A stretch of DNA of 64,000 bases. Origin: Irpex lacteus. Taxonomy: Eukaryota > Basidiomycota > Agaricomycetes > Polyporales > Irpicaceae. Every line of letters starts with the position of its first letter. The stretch's first letter is position 1. The DNA is taken from contig MQVO02000013.1 of assembly GCA_001986395.2 (NCBI GenBank), positions 310,001 through 374,000 of the forward strand, written 5' to 3'. Shown here in pieces: positions 25,448 to 37,291 of this stretch. The notes under the pieces are model-generated. The model was not told the DNA's origin, ran no database searches, and saw only the letters and a program-made list of their open reading frames with translations. The translations under genes were made by a program, and so were the position numbers.

Positions 25448-28400
25448 ATGGCGCAGATCCTGTACGACTTTTCTTTCCTGTCTGCTATTCTTTTACTCAC
25501 GGACAGAACTTCAGACGTCAAGTACCATGGCTTAATTCCCTCACTAGTCGCCACGACGAGCTCGTAGCAGCGGAAGCGTTTGACTTAAGCGAGTCAAGGT
25601 CGTCATCTTTCGAACTCCTGGAGTCGGGCAGACACGCGTCGAGACTGGCCGAACACGTACACTACAAAGACGGAAGCAGCATAGATTGGCAACGAGAAGA
25701 GGCCGCCGAACGTGAACGCAAGCGGGCCATACATTCCCAACGAGGGGTGCGGAGCGCGTTTGCTCCCGTTTGGGACTCGACACGTATTTGGCTGGTAATT
25801 ATTGCCACTGGCATAGGTATCGGTGTAGCTGGCGCATGGTTGGATGTATTGGTGAGATGGTGAGTGTATTCTTATGCCTCTCATGATCACAACATCACAA
25901 CGGCATGTCAGGCTGGGCGACCTACGCGAAGGTCGTTGCGAATATGGCTTTTTCTACAATTCTGTCGCGTGCTGTAGTGGCCTTGACGGTAGGTCGTCAC
26001 TGTCTTGTTATTTCGACTCACATGATTAACTATGTCCATGCAGCCGGAGAAGTCTGTCAGGAATGGAAGACATGGAGCCAATATTTCCATGTCTCTTCGA
26101 TATTGGGATCGTCTCTTCTTCAATCTTGGATTTACATATGTCTCTCAGTGAGTCACATTGTACTATCATTGTAAGTCGTTCTGAAGCTCATAACCATTGG
26201 CCATAGATTGCGTTGGCTGCCAGTGCTTCCGTATTGGTTGTCACGTATGCGCCTTAGTACGTAAGTCCGGCGGCCGCAAAGCTCCATGCTCACATCTCTT
26301 CCCTGTTTAGTGCATTTCACACAGGGAGTAAGTGTTCTGGAGTCCTCGTAAATGGCCGTAATTGACAGCTAATTTGCTTTCCATAGTCCCAGAGATCAAG
26401 GCTGTAAGTGCATCGGAAAGACATCAAGTTTTTCACTGATCCCAAACTCTGGCCAGATCGTCAGCGGCTATGTATTTGATGCTTTTCTAGGCGGATGGAC
26501 GCTTCTCATCAAGGCTGTGGGCCTTGCTCTCGCCGTCGCATCCGGTCTTTCACTTGGCAAAGAGGTAAGTGATGTATATTTGCTGTTGTTCGTCATCACA
26601 CATGTGCTCATGCACGTCGCGCCTAGGGCCCACTGGTACATGTATCATGCTGCATGGCGTATCTCTTCTCCAAGTTCTTCAGACTAAACCCTACTGAGTG
26701 TGAGTGCGAACGTAGCTTCGAACTGATTACCCTGCCGCTCACACGCCAGCTCAAGCCCAGAAGCGCAAACTATTGGCCGCAGCTGCCTCTGCCGGCGTTT
26801 CCGTCGCATTCGGTAGCCCTCTCGGCGGTGTGCTATTTGGGCTCGAAGAACTGGACACATTCGCCTTTAGCAATGAGAGCGACGTCATGTGGCGTGGTTT
26901 TGTGATCAGTGTCATTGCTGCGGTCTCGTTACAGTATGTAGATCCATTTGGCACTTCTAAGTTGGTCCTGTTCCAAGTGTCCGGCGTTACGGACACCTGG
27001 AAAGGCTTCGAGTTGGTGAGTCGCATGGTCTCGTAGATTGAGCGGTTTTGAACATCCCATCAACTTCAGATTCCCGCGTGTATCCTGGCCGCTATGGGTG
27101 TAAGCCACTTTGATTTGCACGTCCGCTTTTGCTAAGTGATGAACAGGGAGTGGTTGGTTCGCTTCTCATACGCCTGAACGCAACTGTTGCTGTGTTCAGG
27201 CACAATAGCGCTCTACGAGAATGGCCAGTACTAGAAGTTGTCGGCTTCACTGCAATTACAGCTGCAGTCAGCTATCTCGTACGTGACGACTTCCGAGATC
27301 TATCTGAGATACTGATGGAGGCTATATAATGAAGGTTATCTTCTGCCGTGTACAATCGTCGGAGCTGGTCGCCAACCTATTCCAAGAATGTGATCCGACA
27401 AAGGGTGATTACCATGGACTATGCAAGTGAGTATGGGATGCGCTGTGACACACTAATGCATTCGCTGATCAACTTCGATCACAAGTCCCACTGCAATTTG
27501 GCGAAATATTTTCTTGCTCACGCTGACGGCTGCTATAAAAGTATTACTCACCGCTTGGACTTTTGGCATGATGGTGAGTTCGCCTAGCTCTTTACTAGCA
27601 TGCGGCAGAATATTGACCACAATAGGTTCCTGCAGGTATATTTCTACCGACCATCACTATCGGCGCGTGTCTGGGGCGGGCAATGGGCCTCATAACGTAC
27701 GTGCCGTCTCATTGTTTTCGCCGCGAAACTAACAAATACGATGTTTCTAGTCAAGGTTTACACCGTGCTTATCCTCACGCCTGGATATTCACGGCATGTC
27801 CGCCCGATCCAACAGTTCAATGTATCTCCCCGGGTTTCTATGCTGTCGTAGGGGCGTCTGCTATGTTGGCAGGGGTCACACGCATGACCGGTAGGTGAAG
27901 CCCAACCCTCTTTTGGCGCCTCTCATAACCTACCTTGGACGTTAGTGTCTCTTGTCGTGATCGTGTTCGAACTAACGGGAGCCCTATCCCATGTTCTGCC
28001 TATCATGATCTCAGTGGTAGGGTCGAAATGGGTGGCTGATGCTCTCGGCAAGGAGGGTATCTATTCCGTATGGATTGCGATGCGCTCGTACCCGTGGCTT
28101 CCGCCTAGCGAGTACCGGGACAAGGGCCAAACCGCTGCAAGTATCATGAAGAGCGCTGACAGACTAGTCATAATACATGACGACCAAGAGGCAAATGACG
28201 AAGGTACTATAAGTGGCCTCAAAACATTCGTTGAGCAACATGTGTATCATGGCTTTCCTGTTGTGACGCGAGGAAATGCGCTAGTCGGGTTCGTGGTGCG
28301 GGACAAAGTGAAGGCATACCTCGGTATGTGATGAGTTAATCGACATCTCGCAGATGATGTTTAGATCGCCACTAATGAATCGACCCGCAGACTTTCTTAG

Positions 28401-28759
28401 CACGGAGGCAGAAGCTGAGGATATTTCGAATCGGCAATGGACGTTCACCGCTGCCATCGCTCGACAAAATCCTGAGTTTGTCGATTTATCCCCTCTACTG
28501 GACGAGGCTGTGCTTCAGCTACGCAAAGAGGTTCCTCTGCAGCTCGTCGTAGAAATGTTCAAGAAGATGGTGCGTGATGAAAGGGAAGTCATCATCCGCC
28601 TTCTGCGCTAACAGTTATTTGTTACAGAACCTCCGGCATGTCTTGTTCTCCCACGCTGGCAAGTTAACCGGTCTTGTTACGAAGACAGATATCGTGTGGC
28701 TATTGAGCGCACATCTTCCGCGGACGGGTGCGCTTTCTGAACCTAGTACGGCACACTAA
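25448..28759 (+). CDS. CLC-family chloride channel/transporter with CBS domains
   Basis: Chosen start ATG 25448: MAQIL joins, over a 53-nt-class intron ending near 25514, to RQVPWLNSLTSRHDELVAAE. The cytoplasmic N-terminus has SSIDWQREEAAERERKR. The CLC core is complete: helix LVIIATGIGIGVAGAWLDVL, YAPYAFHTGIPEIK (selectivity region), SGLSLGKEGPLVH (with the gating Glu), FGSPLGGVLFGLEEL, GMMVPAGIFLPTITIGA and the second-half helix around MTVSLVVIVFELTGAL. Two C-terminal CBS motifs (around FPVVTRGNALVGFVVRD and HVLFSHAGKLTGLVTKTD) complete the eukaryotic layout. More than 12 short introns. Yeast Gef1 of this family acidifies Golgi/endosomal compartments and supports copper and iron loading. 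The usual GSGIP is HTGIP here. Confidence 0.93.
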
Positions 28760-30224
28760 ACTAGCGCGACTGTAGTTGCGGACTATTTATTTGGTTTCAC
28801 GACATGTTTCAAGAAGGGTGGTTTATCCAGGAATGTTCAGATGCATATTTATCGGCCTCAGGTTAGCTTGGGATTATGCCAAGTGTGATTGGCTTGGAAG
28901 GTGGCGAGCGCAAGATTGTACGGATTCTTTCTTTGCTTTTGCAATGGTCACTGACAGAATCTGTCGTATAAACAGGATCTGACTGACTAGACGAGAATAT
29001 TAGGGAATCAGTACGCATTCTTTAGAAGAGAGGAGGCAAACACTCACGCGTACTCACGTACCTGTGCCTGGTGCGCGCCGCACGACTATGGGAACGCTAC
29101 TGGTACGATCGACAATTTACACCCCTTACGCTCCCTTACTGCGTCCGGCTTTGGCCCGATCACATACTTATGTGGTAAGATAAGTTTTATCGGTGCTGGA
29201 TGATTCATGTGCTTGGGGACTCTGCCCATAGCTGGATCGTGAGGTGATCACCCCATGGGACGATGTCGCGATCGTCGACTCTCGTACATATACCACGCGA
29301 CACGGTGGGTATGTGCAGCGTGGAAGCTCGCAAGAGGAAGCGGTGTAACACCGAGCTTACGGTCACAATCAGCTAAGTCTTGGCTAAGTCGCATCTTCGG
29401 ACTCTGTCACAAGTGGCTGTGCTAATGGCGATAACAGCGTCCCCGCGCCTCCCGAGCTGTTTCGTGGCTGGTGCCTCTCGCGTTTGCCGCCATACCGGCT
29501 GAACGCATCGGTACAGAAAAAAACTGGAATTCTCTCTCGCCTGGACCTACTGGTACGCTCGAACGGATACAGGTGATCATAGCATGCAGGTATTCATTCA
29601 ACAAACGAACACATGGCCTCGTCCGCCCTGATCTGAATGCTTCTGCTGATAGACGTTGATGTCGACGGAAATATCACTGTTTCGCAGTGCATATGATACA
29701 GCTAAGCTGACATATGTACGGATCAAAATATTTCTCAGGTCCTCGCGGTGCACTGGCAGTGACAGCCCAACAGCGTTGTCTAGTGCCTACTGACAGGATC
29801 GCAGCCTGCATTTTCAGCTGGTTCTTGTATTCGTATCATTCTTTGGGGTACTTACCTGGTAAATGGTCTCATTGAGACAACACATTAGGCCTCTACCGCA
29901 TACTTCGTGTGGTCGCACTGGGTACTGTCTCTGATCTGCTAACTATTTAGCGCCGAGCACATCAATTCCCGTTATGGCAACAAACAATCTCAGGGTCCAG
30001 GATCTGCACGCCCGTAGAAACCGCCATCAAGTGTCTGGACGTTTGACAATCTGGTGCGTAGCCTTCGCGGATGTCTCAGAGATATATAAACCACAGCTCC
30101 GGCTTGTAGGTTTCCTCACCCTGGCGGTCCCATTCATTTCCATACCCATTCCTTCCCAGCCTTCCTCACAGGCCCTTCCTTCGCCTTCCTATTCGGCCGT
30201 CCTCATTTCAACTACTTATTCAAG
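28760..30224. other. Gene-free stretch
   Basis: About 1.46 kb. Only short open frames without motifs or splice partners (for example 29422-29659). The last 200 bp is the lipase promoter. Confidence 0.5.
30083..30090 (+). promoter_or_regulatory. TATA box of the lipase gene
   Basis: TATATAAA about 140 bp before the ATG at 30225, followed by a C/T-rich leader (30110-30220) typical of highly expressed fungal genes. Confidence 0.5.
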
Positions 30225-31470
30225 ATGCGCTCCTTTATAGCAGTTTCCTCTCTTTTGACCCTCACTTCTTTGGTGTCTGCTGCCCCTGCGCCCGCACCTT
30301 TGTTTGGCATCAGCTTTGGCTCCGGCGACAAAGACAACGGCACACCGACTCCCGTTTCCCAAAGCGACATCACTAGCAAATTGCAACTGCCTGCTTTCTT
30401 TGCGAGGGCTGCGTATTGTGATCCCCAAACAGTGTCTGACTTGTCGTGCGGTGCGCCCTGCGATGCGATCAAGAACCTGAAGGTGTTGGCGAGTGGTGGT
30501 GATCAAGGTGCTACTCCCCGATGTGAGTTGTTCTACCTCGATCTATCAATCAGACGTCTGAATTGAGCCGTTTTACAGTCTTCGTCGGCCAGCATACCGA
30601 CTCACAGTCTGTCATTGTTGCTCATGAGGGCACTGATCCCGAGAAAATCCTCTCGATCGCCAACGACGCCAAGTTCGCTCAAGTAGACATGAACAGCACT
30701 CTGTTCCCCAAAGCGGCGTGTAAGTGCTGCTCTACTTCCTGGTTTTGCACAGCCGCTCATTAAAGTTGTGAACGACAGCGGGCTCGAAAGTGCACGACGG
30801 TTTCCAAGAAACACAAGGCCGCACAGCCGATATTGTGTTGTCTACTGTGAAGTCCGCACTGTCATCGTCAGGCTTCAAGCGCGTTCTTGTGACAGGTCAG
30901 TACCTCACACCATCAAACTTAAGGTGTTACCCAGCATCCTAACAAAAGTCGCTGATTGTCAATGTTTTCGCATAACCATCAGGTCACTCACTGGGTGCTG
31001 CTGTTGCAACCCTTGATGCGACGATGCTGCGTATGCAGCTGGACCCCAGCGTCCAGGTGGACTCTGTCGTCTTCGGTCTCCCTCGTGTCGGTAACCAGGA
31101 ATTCGCAGACATGGTAGATTCTATGGTATGTTCCCTCCCCCGTGTATCGAAAATGATGGCGAGCCTAACGCGTCCCCGTCTATCTTCTCGTGATCTCTCA
31201 TTTAGCTTCCTGCGTTCACACATGTAACCAACAACGAGGATCCGGTACCGATTGTCCCCCCTCGCTTCCTTTCGTTCCAACACCCGCAAGGCGAGCTTCA
31301 CATCACAGCTGTTGATGACAGCACGGGTGATGCTACCATCGAAGCTTGCCCCGGTCAAGAGAACGATAACTGCTCAGAGGCCAACTCTCTGTTGAGCGCA
31401 TCAGTTCAGGACCACCTCGGCCCTTACTTCAACGGCATCTCCTTCGGTGGCAGCCAGTGTCCCTCATAAG
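30225..31470 (+). CDS. Secreted class 3 lipase
   Basis: The ATG at 30225 opens a signal peptide, MRSFIAVSSLLTLTSLVSAA, with cleavage likely after the Ala-rich end. The mature protein has the alpha/beta hydrolase lipase core of the Rhizomucor/Thermomyces type: FFARAAYC near the N-terminus, VIVAHEGTDPEKILS (oxyanion region), VHDGFQET, the nucleophile elbow VTGHSLGAAVATL with the catalytic Ser, VFGLPRVGNQEFA, and HVTNNEDPVPIVPPR containing the catalytic Asp. The catalytic His is in the last part, probably HITAVDD or QDHLGPYF; the latter (DHLGPYF) fits the usual position. Four or five short introns. About 300 residues, normal for the family. It would hydrolyse triacylglycerols or other esters outside the cell. 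No GPI or linker at the C-terminus. Confidence 0.92.
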
Positions 31471-32048
31471 TGAGCAAATGCCAGTAGGTGTAGGGCCGCA
31501 GCCGACATATGTAGAAGTAGAGGGTATTTATCTGAGGAACCTGTAAGTTATGTTGTACATATTTCGTGTTTCTCAGGGTTTTGTTGGGGCATTTTATGTG
31601 CATTACGGGTGGGGAATGAATGATGTTACCTCCAATTGCGCGAGTTAGAGATACATGGTCGAGCTGCCTTGCGGCGGAAGGGTTTCCGGTCAACGTGCAC
31701 TCCTAGGCAATCAAGTCAGGAAATCTGTCTTGGGAAGTGCAAGAGCACCGTGTATAGAAGTAAATAGGATGTGTTAAGAACATGCGTCGATACAATTCCG
31801 TCTATGCCTGAGTCTAGTATTACTGAGTCGTCCACAGCCATGAAGTCTTCTATGAGAATAAATATGAGAATCCGCTGCATAATCTATGAGAGGTATCCGA
31901 TGCTACTCGTATGTCCGTGTCCACGAGGGTGTATCATGTGTATGTGCAATGCTGAGAGAAAACTGCAGATCGTATGGGAAGCCATGAACATGTTGACAAA
32001 GAAATAAACGACGTGGCAAAGTGCGAACGGCACAGCAAGGCTCGATGC
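31471..32048. other. Convergent 3' intergenic region
   Basis: About 580 bp between the lipase (+) and the F-box-like gene (-), AT-rich, with no supported gene. Confidence 0.4.
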
Positions 32049-33622
32049 TCACTGCCCGTTCGCCAATCCATCCATCGCGACCACGTCCTCATCCGCCTCG
32101 TCCTTAGTAGATGCCGACAGATCGACATGGAGGGATCTATCGACAGACGTGCACTCAATTTCTTCCAACCCGGGGAAGACGGCGAGGGTCTGGCGGATGA
32201 ATGAAGACATGTCTGCATTCGGTGCGGGTAATCCTCCAAGCAAGAGAGTGTGCAGAGCCGTCTGGGCAGGTATCTTCTCCTCTTCTGCTTCGGATGGCTT
32301 GTGTTCGCTGGTGGCGGTGAGGTCGAGAGGGAGAACAAGCTTGCGGAGGTCACGGCAGTGCTTTGCGAGAGAACGAAGAGAAGCGAAGGTGATCTTCGGT
32401 GTGGGGTGCTGTGCGTCGTGTTCGGCAGAGCCGGATAGCGTCCCGAGATCGAGTCGTTGAAGGCGCGGCCACCACGATGCCATCTGTTCTATATCCTTGT
32501 CTGTTAAGTCTGGAAGAATCATGGCATCGATGGTGAACCGTTGAAGTGCAGTTAAAGGGCGAAGAGGGCGTAGAGTGTCCAGGGTGAACCGGGTTGAGCG
32601 TATAGGGAGCGAATCTAAACTCTCCATCTCCTCGGATTCTAAGATCTGGTCTATGGTGAGGTCCGTGAGGGTATCGGCGGCTCTAGAGATTAATAGGTCG
32701 AATGTAGGTTTCCAGGCGGAGGGGTCTTGGTCGAGTTCCTCCGACTCTATATGAAGTGAACGTAAAGTGCATCTAGGTATTATAGCGAGTATAGCGCAAA
32801 TAAGCGGCCGGGATGCGCGGATTCTAAGTGTTTGTAGAGAAGCGAATGAAGCGTTAGGTGAAAGGGCGAGCGTGAAGTCCTCGGCGTCGATATGGTTCGC
32901 GTGTACCGACAACAGTTGCAGATTGGGAAGTGAGGTGAAAGATGCCAGTGTTTTCACAGAGAGGGATCTCCCTGTGGAGAGGACTAACGAGCGTAACGAG
33001 CGTAGGGCAGAGAGTGTGTCGGATAAGGAAGGGGACATCCAGCCGCGGATACGTAGTTTCTCAAGGGCGGGGGACGAAGATTTCAGATGCTTAAAGGTCG
33101 TGGCTAGGCCTTTGCACCTGGCTTCTGCCGCTGAGGTACGTATGACGGGACCTAAGTCTACTTGCACGTCACGTAAGGTGGGGGCTGCGATAAGAGACGC
33201 TGGTGCAAAGCAGCCACCTCGCAAGAGACTAGTCGACTGCAGGTATGGCAGGATGACATCGATGCTTCCTACCGCTGCACTGGGTGATTCCTTTATCGTT
33301 ATATGTCTGATTCTAGTTTCGTAGGCAGGCCCATTTCGTGTCGTTTGAGGGGTAGGATTGATAGAACACTGGGCGTAGCGAAACACGTTAGCGGCAAAGC
33401 TGGGGGATGTATCTCTCGACTCACCTCCCAACTGTCATAAAGATTTAACAAAGGTTCTGCAGATTCCAACCTCCTCCATAACCTATCCAACGACGGGTCT
33501 TTCCAGGCTTTGCATGTTCTCGCGAGCTGGGCAAGGGTCCACCGGAGCTCTTTCCGGTCCCAGTCGGAGCAGTGCTCGAGGATGACTTCGAACACTTCAT
33601 CTATGAGAAGTGCAGGATGCAT
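32049..33622 (-). CDS. F-box-like/leucine-rich repeat protein
   Basis: Two exons: the first from ATG 33622 ends in NLYDSWE, and a short intron (about 33365-33424) leads to CSINPTPQTTRNG in frame. Residues 5-60 (LIDEVFEVILEHCSDWDRKE, then TCKAWKDPSLDRLWRRLES) are an F-box-like motif, which in SCF ubiquitin ligases docks to Skp1. The rest has irregular leucine-rich spacing (SLPNLQLLSVHANHIDAEDF, LQTLRIRAS, LQRLDLGTL), the solenoid that would bind a substrate. Proteins of this build are present in large numbers in mushroom genomes. The C-terminus is acidic (DEADEDVVAMDGLANGQ). Substrate unknown. The 3' end is convergent with the lipase. Confidence 0.85.
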
Positions 33623-33855
33623 GTCGAGTATTTGGTCGTTGTTCCGGACAGCGACAAAGCCCGTCGGGAGGAGGGAGGAGATGGTGGTAGGTGGAAGAAC
33701 TTGGTCAAAAGCAGAAAACAGATCAAGGTACTCGCTGGCAACGGATCAAAAGTTTTCGAAAAGACGCCCTCCGATTGGCTGTGCCTCACTTCCGACCACC
33801 GACAGGGTCCTCTACTTTAATACTCAGTTAGAAATATCACGGCGAATATTTGTCT

Positions 33856-34904
33856 CTATTGCTTTCGCAATATATACAGGTAGTAGTGGAATGCCTCGCC
33901 CAACTGGCGTATCTCCAATGTCGTACCCTCTCTCGTGAGATATCGTCGGCGAAAATGCGGCTGTCCAAAAGTAAGGTACACAAAGACGCCACCCGGCCGC
34001 AAAAGTCTTATAAATGTAGGTTAGCAGCTGCGAGATCGCGTAGAAGAAATCCTATAGCATACCGGAGAACTTCATCTACTTCGCGAGTACAATTTTGGAC
34101 GACCTCTTCGGGTGGATCCTGCGATTTATGAGTTAGTCACAGTTTTCCGATGAAGGATTGGGATCTTATTACCCAAACATCTGCTTTTGCAGTCATCATA
34201 GCATCCATGGTACCTTATGTCGAATGAGCTACCGTTGTGACTCTGCTATTGATTTGTGGGCCTACCTTTATCAATCGCCACATCGAAGGACTCTGACTCG
34301 AACGCCATTGATCGAACGTCCATCTCGTGCCCTACAGCAGCATTAGCCCACGAATGCAACGATGAGGACACTCTTTACTTACACTGCATCTCTGGGCGAA
34401 CTTGTTCGTGCTTCTTTTGCATCTTCTCGATAAGAATACCAGAATACTACGGTTCGTGAGTATACGCTTCCAGTGTGAACGATCTTGGAGATACATACGT
34501 CCACGTTCACAACGTTGTGATAGCCATCATCGTACATCTTACTCCCCCGGTCAGTAAGGATCGGCCTTATCAAAGCTCTTCGCTCACCTCTTCAGAGAGT
34601 TTCGAGTTCCCGCATCCAAGCATCAATAAACGTGCATTTTTGCTGGGAATGATATCGCGGAAGATATCTGCGACATCTACATACGACTTAAACCAGTCGA
34701 ATGAGCTGTCATCTGATTCTCTCCACGAATACCAATGTTCCATTTTATACCGCACTCGATATGAAGTTGTGATGGAACTTACTGGCTGTATCTTTGATCC
34801 CTAAGTTTGTGCATTAGCTGTGTATTCTTATTTCCAAGGAGTATTACTCACCAGTATTCCTTGGTTCCATATTGCTCATTTTTCTCTGGTAGAACGTCTG
34901 TCAT
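33856..34904 (-). CDS. METTL13/EEF1AKMT4-type SAM-dependent methyltransferase
   Basis: About eight small exons from ATG 34904. Reading across them gives KNEQYGTKEYWDQRYSQESD, DSSFDWFKSYVDVADI, the SAM-binding motif ARLLMLGCGNSKLSEE, DDGYHNVVNVDYS, QWHEMDVRSMAF, FDVAIDKGTMDAMM, DPPEEVVQNCTREVDEVLR and RPGGVFVYLTFGQPHFRRRY, ending HYYLYILRKQ. This is the compact seven-beta-strand methyltransferase related to the N-terminal domain of METTL13 and to EEF1AKMT4, lysine methyltransferases acting on translation elongation factor eEF1A. About 200 residues, the size of the single-domain form. One exon (DQRYSQ) is only about 18 nt. Branch-point sequence CTAAC is visible in the penultimate intron. Substrate is inferred from the family. 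Confidence 0.88.
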
Positions 34905-35061
34905 TTTTATGGTCAGTGTTCAAGAAAACCCGCAGCTGTATCGCGATTCAAGCGAAGAGTGGATCACTCAGGTTAGGGTTTATCCCATGTGATAACACGG
35001 CGGCGATTACCCCAGACGAGGTCAATTCACGCTGATCAAGGCTTCCACCTCGACCACGACG
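34905..35061. promoter_or_regulatory. Shared divergent promoter, methyltransferase and PEX7
   Basis: Only 157 bp separates the two ATGs of the minus-strand methyltransferase and plus-strand PEX7, so the core promoters must overlap. No TATA box seen. Confidence 0.6.
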
Positions 35062-36356
35062 ATGAACAGACCCGAACCACCGTCGGTGCTGCAAACACCA
35101 GGATTTGCTCACTATAACCTCGCCTGGTCTCCATTCCACAGCTCACGACTTGCCGTTGCTTCCTCGGCGAACTATGGATTAGTGGGTAACGGAAGGCTGC
35201 ATCTCACATCGGTAGGAGTTGCACCGGGTTTACCTCCCGGACAGCCTACTTTAAATTTGGATAAGCAGTGAGTGTGTAGAGATTAATACGAGGAGTAATT
35301 TTGGCGGCTTAACTGCGTGGAGGTATGATACCCAGGATGGACTGTACGACGTTGCATGGTCTGAGGTTCATGAGAATCAGCTGGTTACTGGATCTGGAGA
35401 CGGCTCTATCAAGCTTTGGGATGTCATGATCAATGTAAGTCGCCAGTCTGAAAGCGTGTACGCCCAGTTTGAACTCATCAGTAATGCAAGCATTCATAGG
35501 ACCTGCCGATCCGTGCATGGCACGAACATACTCGAGAAGTCTTCTCCGTAGACTGGTCCAATATCAAAAAAGACCAGTTCATATCAGCTTCATGGGATGG
35601 CACTGTAAAGCTTGTACGCTTATACTTAGCTTTGTTTCTCTAATTCACCTATTCTGACTATACGGTAGTGGACTCCTGAACGGCCACGATCAATAACATC
35701 CATACAAGCCCATTCAGCATGCGTTTACCAAGCTCTATTCTCACCACATCAGCCCGACATCATTGCCACATGTTCTACCGACGGGACACTCAAGATATTT
35801 GACCTCCGCACTCCGAGTTACGCCCCAACAACTAACAGCTTCACGAATCCCACCGCGGCCGCAGCACTGACCGTTCCAGCCTCGGGAACTGAAATTCTTT
35901 CTCTTGACTGGAATAAATATAGACCGTTTACTCTCGCTTCTGGCGGTGTTGACAAGCTGATAAAGGCATGGGACTGCCGCATGGTCAGGCTTGCTCCAGA
36001 TGTAGCATCACAGCAAGTCCAGCAGGTGGGAGGAATCTGTGACAGTCAGATGGCTGGACACGAGTGGGCGGTGAGGAAGGTCCAGTGGAGTCCTCATCGT
36101 CCAGATGTACTCGCAAGTGCAAGCTACGATATGACTTGCAGAGTGTATGTTTTTGCATGCAATCATTCTGCTCTCAAGCTGATCGACGATCTCGTACAGG
36201 TGGTCAACGAATATGACTGGGGATGGGAGGGGGAACTTGTTGTACATTCATGACCCGCATACTGAGTTTGTCGTGGGGTGTGCATGGTCGCTATATACAG
36301 AAGGTGTGCTTGCGAGCTGCAGCTGGGACTGCAGAGTAAACGTTTTCCGGGTGTAA
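35062..36356 (+). CDS. PEX7: Peroxin 7, PTS2 receptor (WD40)
   Basis: Begins MNRPEPPSVLQTPGFAHYNL, then the hallmark AWSPFHSSRLAVASSANYGL and GNGRLHLTSV. WD repeats follow, each recognisable: YDVAWSEVHENQLVTGSGDG-IKLWD, VFSVDWSNIKKDQFISASWD-TVKLW, VYQALFSPHQPDIIATCSTDG-LKIFD, ILSLDWNKYRPFTLASGGVD-IKAWD, VRKVQWSPHRPDVLASASYD-TCRVW and VVGCAWSLYTEGVLASCSWD. This is PEX7, which binds cargo with the N-terminal PTS2 signal (thiolase and others) and brings it to the peroxisome with a PEX20-type co-receptor. Five or six short introns. Residues 225-245 contain an Ala/Thr-rich loop between repeats. Ends at the TAA at 36354-36356. Confidence 0.95.
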
Positions 36357-37291
36357 TGTACAGGTACGTTTCATCGTTTTTCTGGTAGCTCGGTCATTGA
36401 CCTGTCCTTTCACGATAGAGATATTTCAGATGTATAAAATACTATCAATTGACCCACATCAGAAGCGCCTTGTCGACTACAAAAAGCGACGGGATCATCC
36501 ATGAACAATACTGGTATGTGTGGAAACGAGCCTGAGAGCCTGATGCCTCATGTCTACCTACCTTCGTCTATACATCTAGAATATTTCCCATTCATATGAC
36601 AGTCGGGGACAATCGACACCAGGCACGGTCGCAAAACGGCCAACGCCACAACGAAATGAAACTCCACATCCTCGCTCGCTGCAGTAACCTTCATGCGACC
36701 GGTTCGCTCCGTACAGCAGAATGTGTTGGTGAATTTGCAAGTGAGTTCATTAAACGCCACGTGCATGTTCATTTCGACTTCGTATTTGATTTCTTCAACA
36801 TCTACCAGCACGACGTTCGTTCTACAAATACAATCCCCATTGAAAGCTATCGTCACTGTGGTCCAGTGAACACAACGTGTTACGCATTGCTCGCCGTTGG
36901 AAGCCTTCTTTATCTCCGTATGTCGCCTGTAGCGACGTCACTCATTGTGAGTCCTTCGCCCTCGTCATCTATGTCCTGACCTCTGGTTGAGAACCTCGGT
37001 GCAACATTGGGTGGTTGGGAGCCCCCAGGATGCCCGTTGCGATATTTTTACGCACCTTATGCTGTGGAGCAGAGTTGCCACCGATTCAAATGGTACAGCA
37101 CCTCTACGATGTGTACTTGGCGTCCCGAGGCACGCTCGTCATTGTGCAAGGTACACAGGAGGTCTAGGATTATTTCTTCCGGGTAGGTACGAGTACTATA
37201 AATACGACACTCCTTCAGAGACAAGTTTCTGCAACCCGACAGCAAGATATCAGTCCTCGCTTTCACCAGTTCTTCAAGCATTCTATTAAAC
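36357..37291. other. Intergenic region upstream of the hydrophobin
   Basis: About 0.93 kb. The plus-strand frame 36596-36979 has no motif and no coding feel. Contains the hydrophobin promoter. Confidence 0.45.
37197..37204 (+). promoter_or_regulatory. TATA box of the hydrophobin gene
   Basis: TATAAATA about 95 bp before the ATG at 37292. Confidence 0.55.

Noticed and set aside
32767..33324. A 185-codon plus-strand frame inside the F-box-like gene
   Set aside because: Antisense to a well-supported exon, Arg/Ser/Ala-rich without motif.
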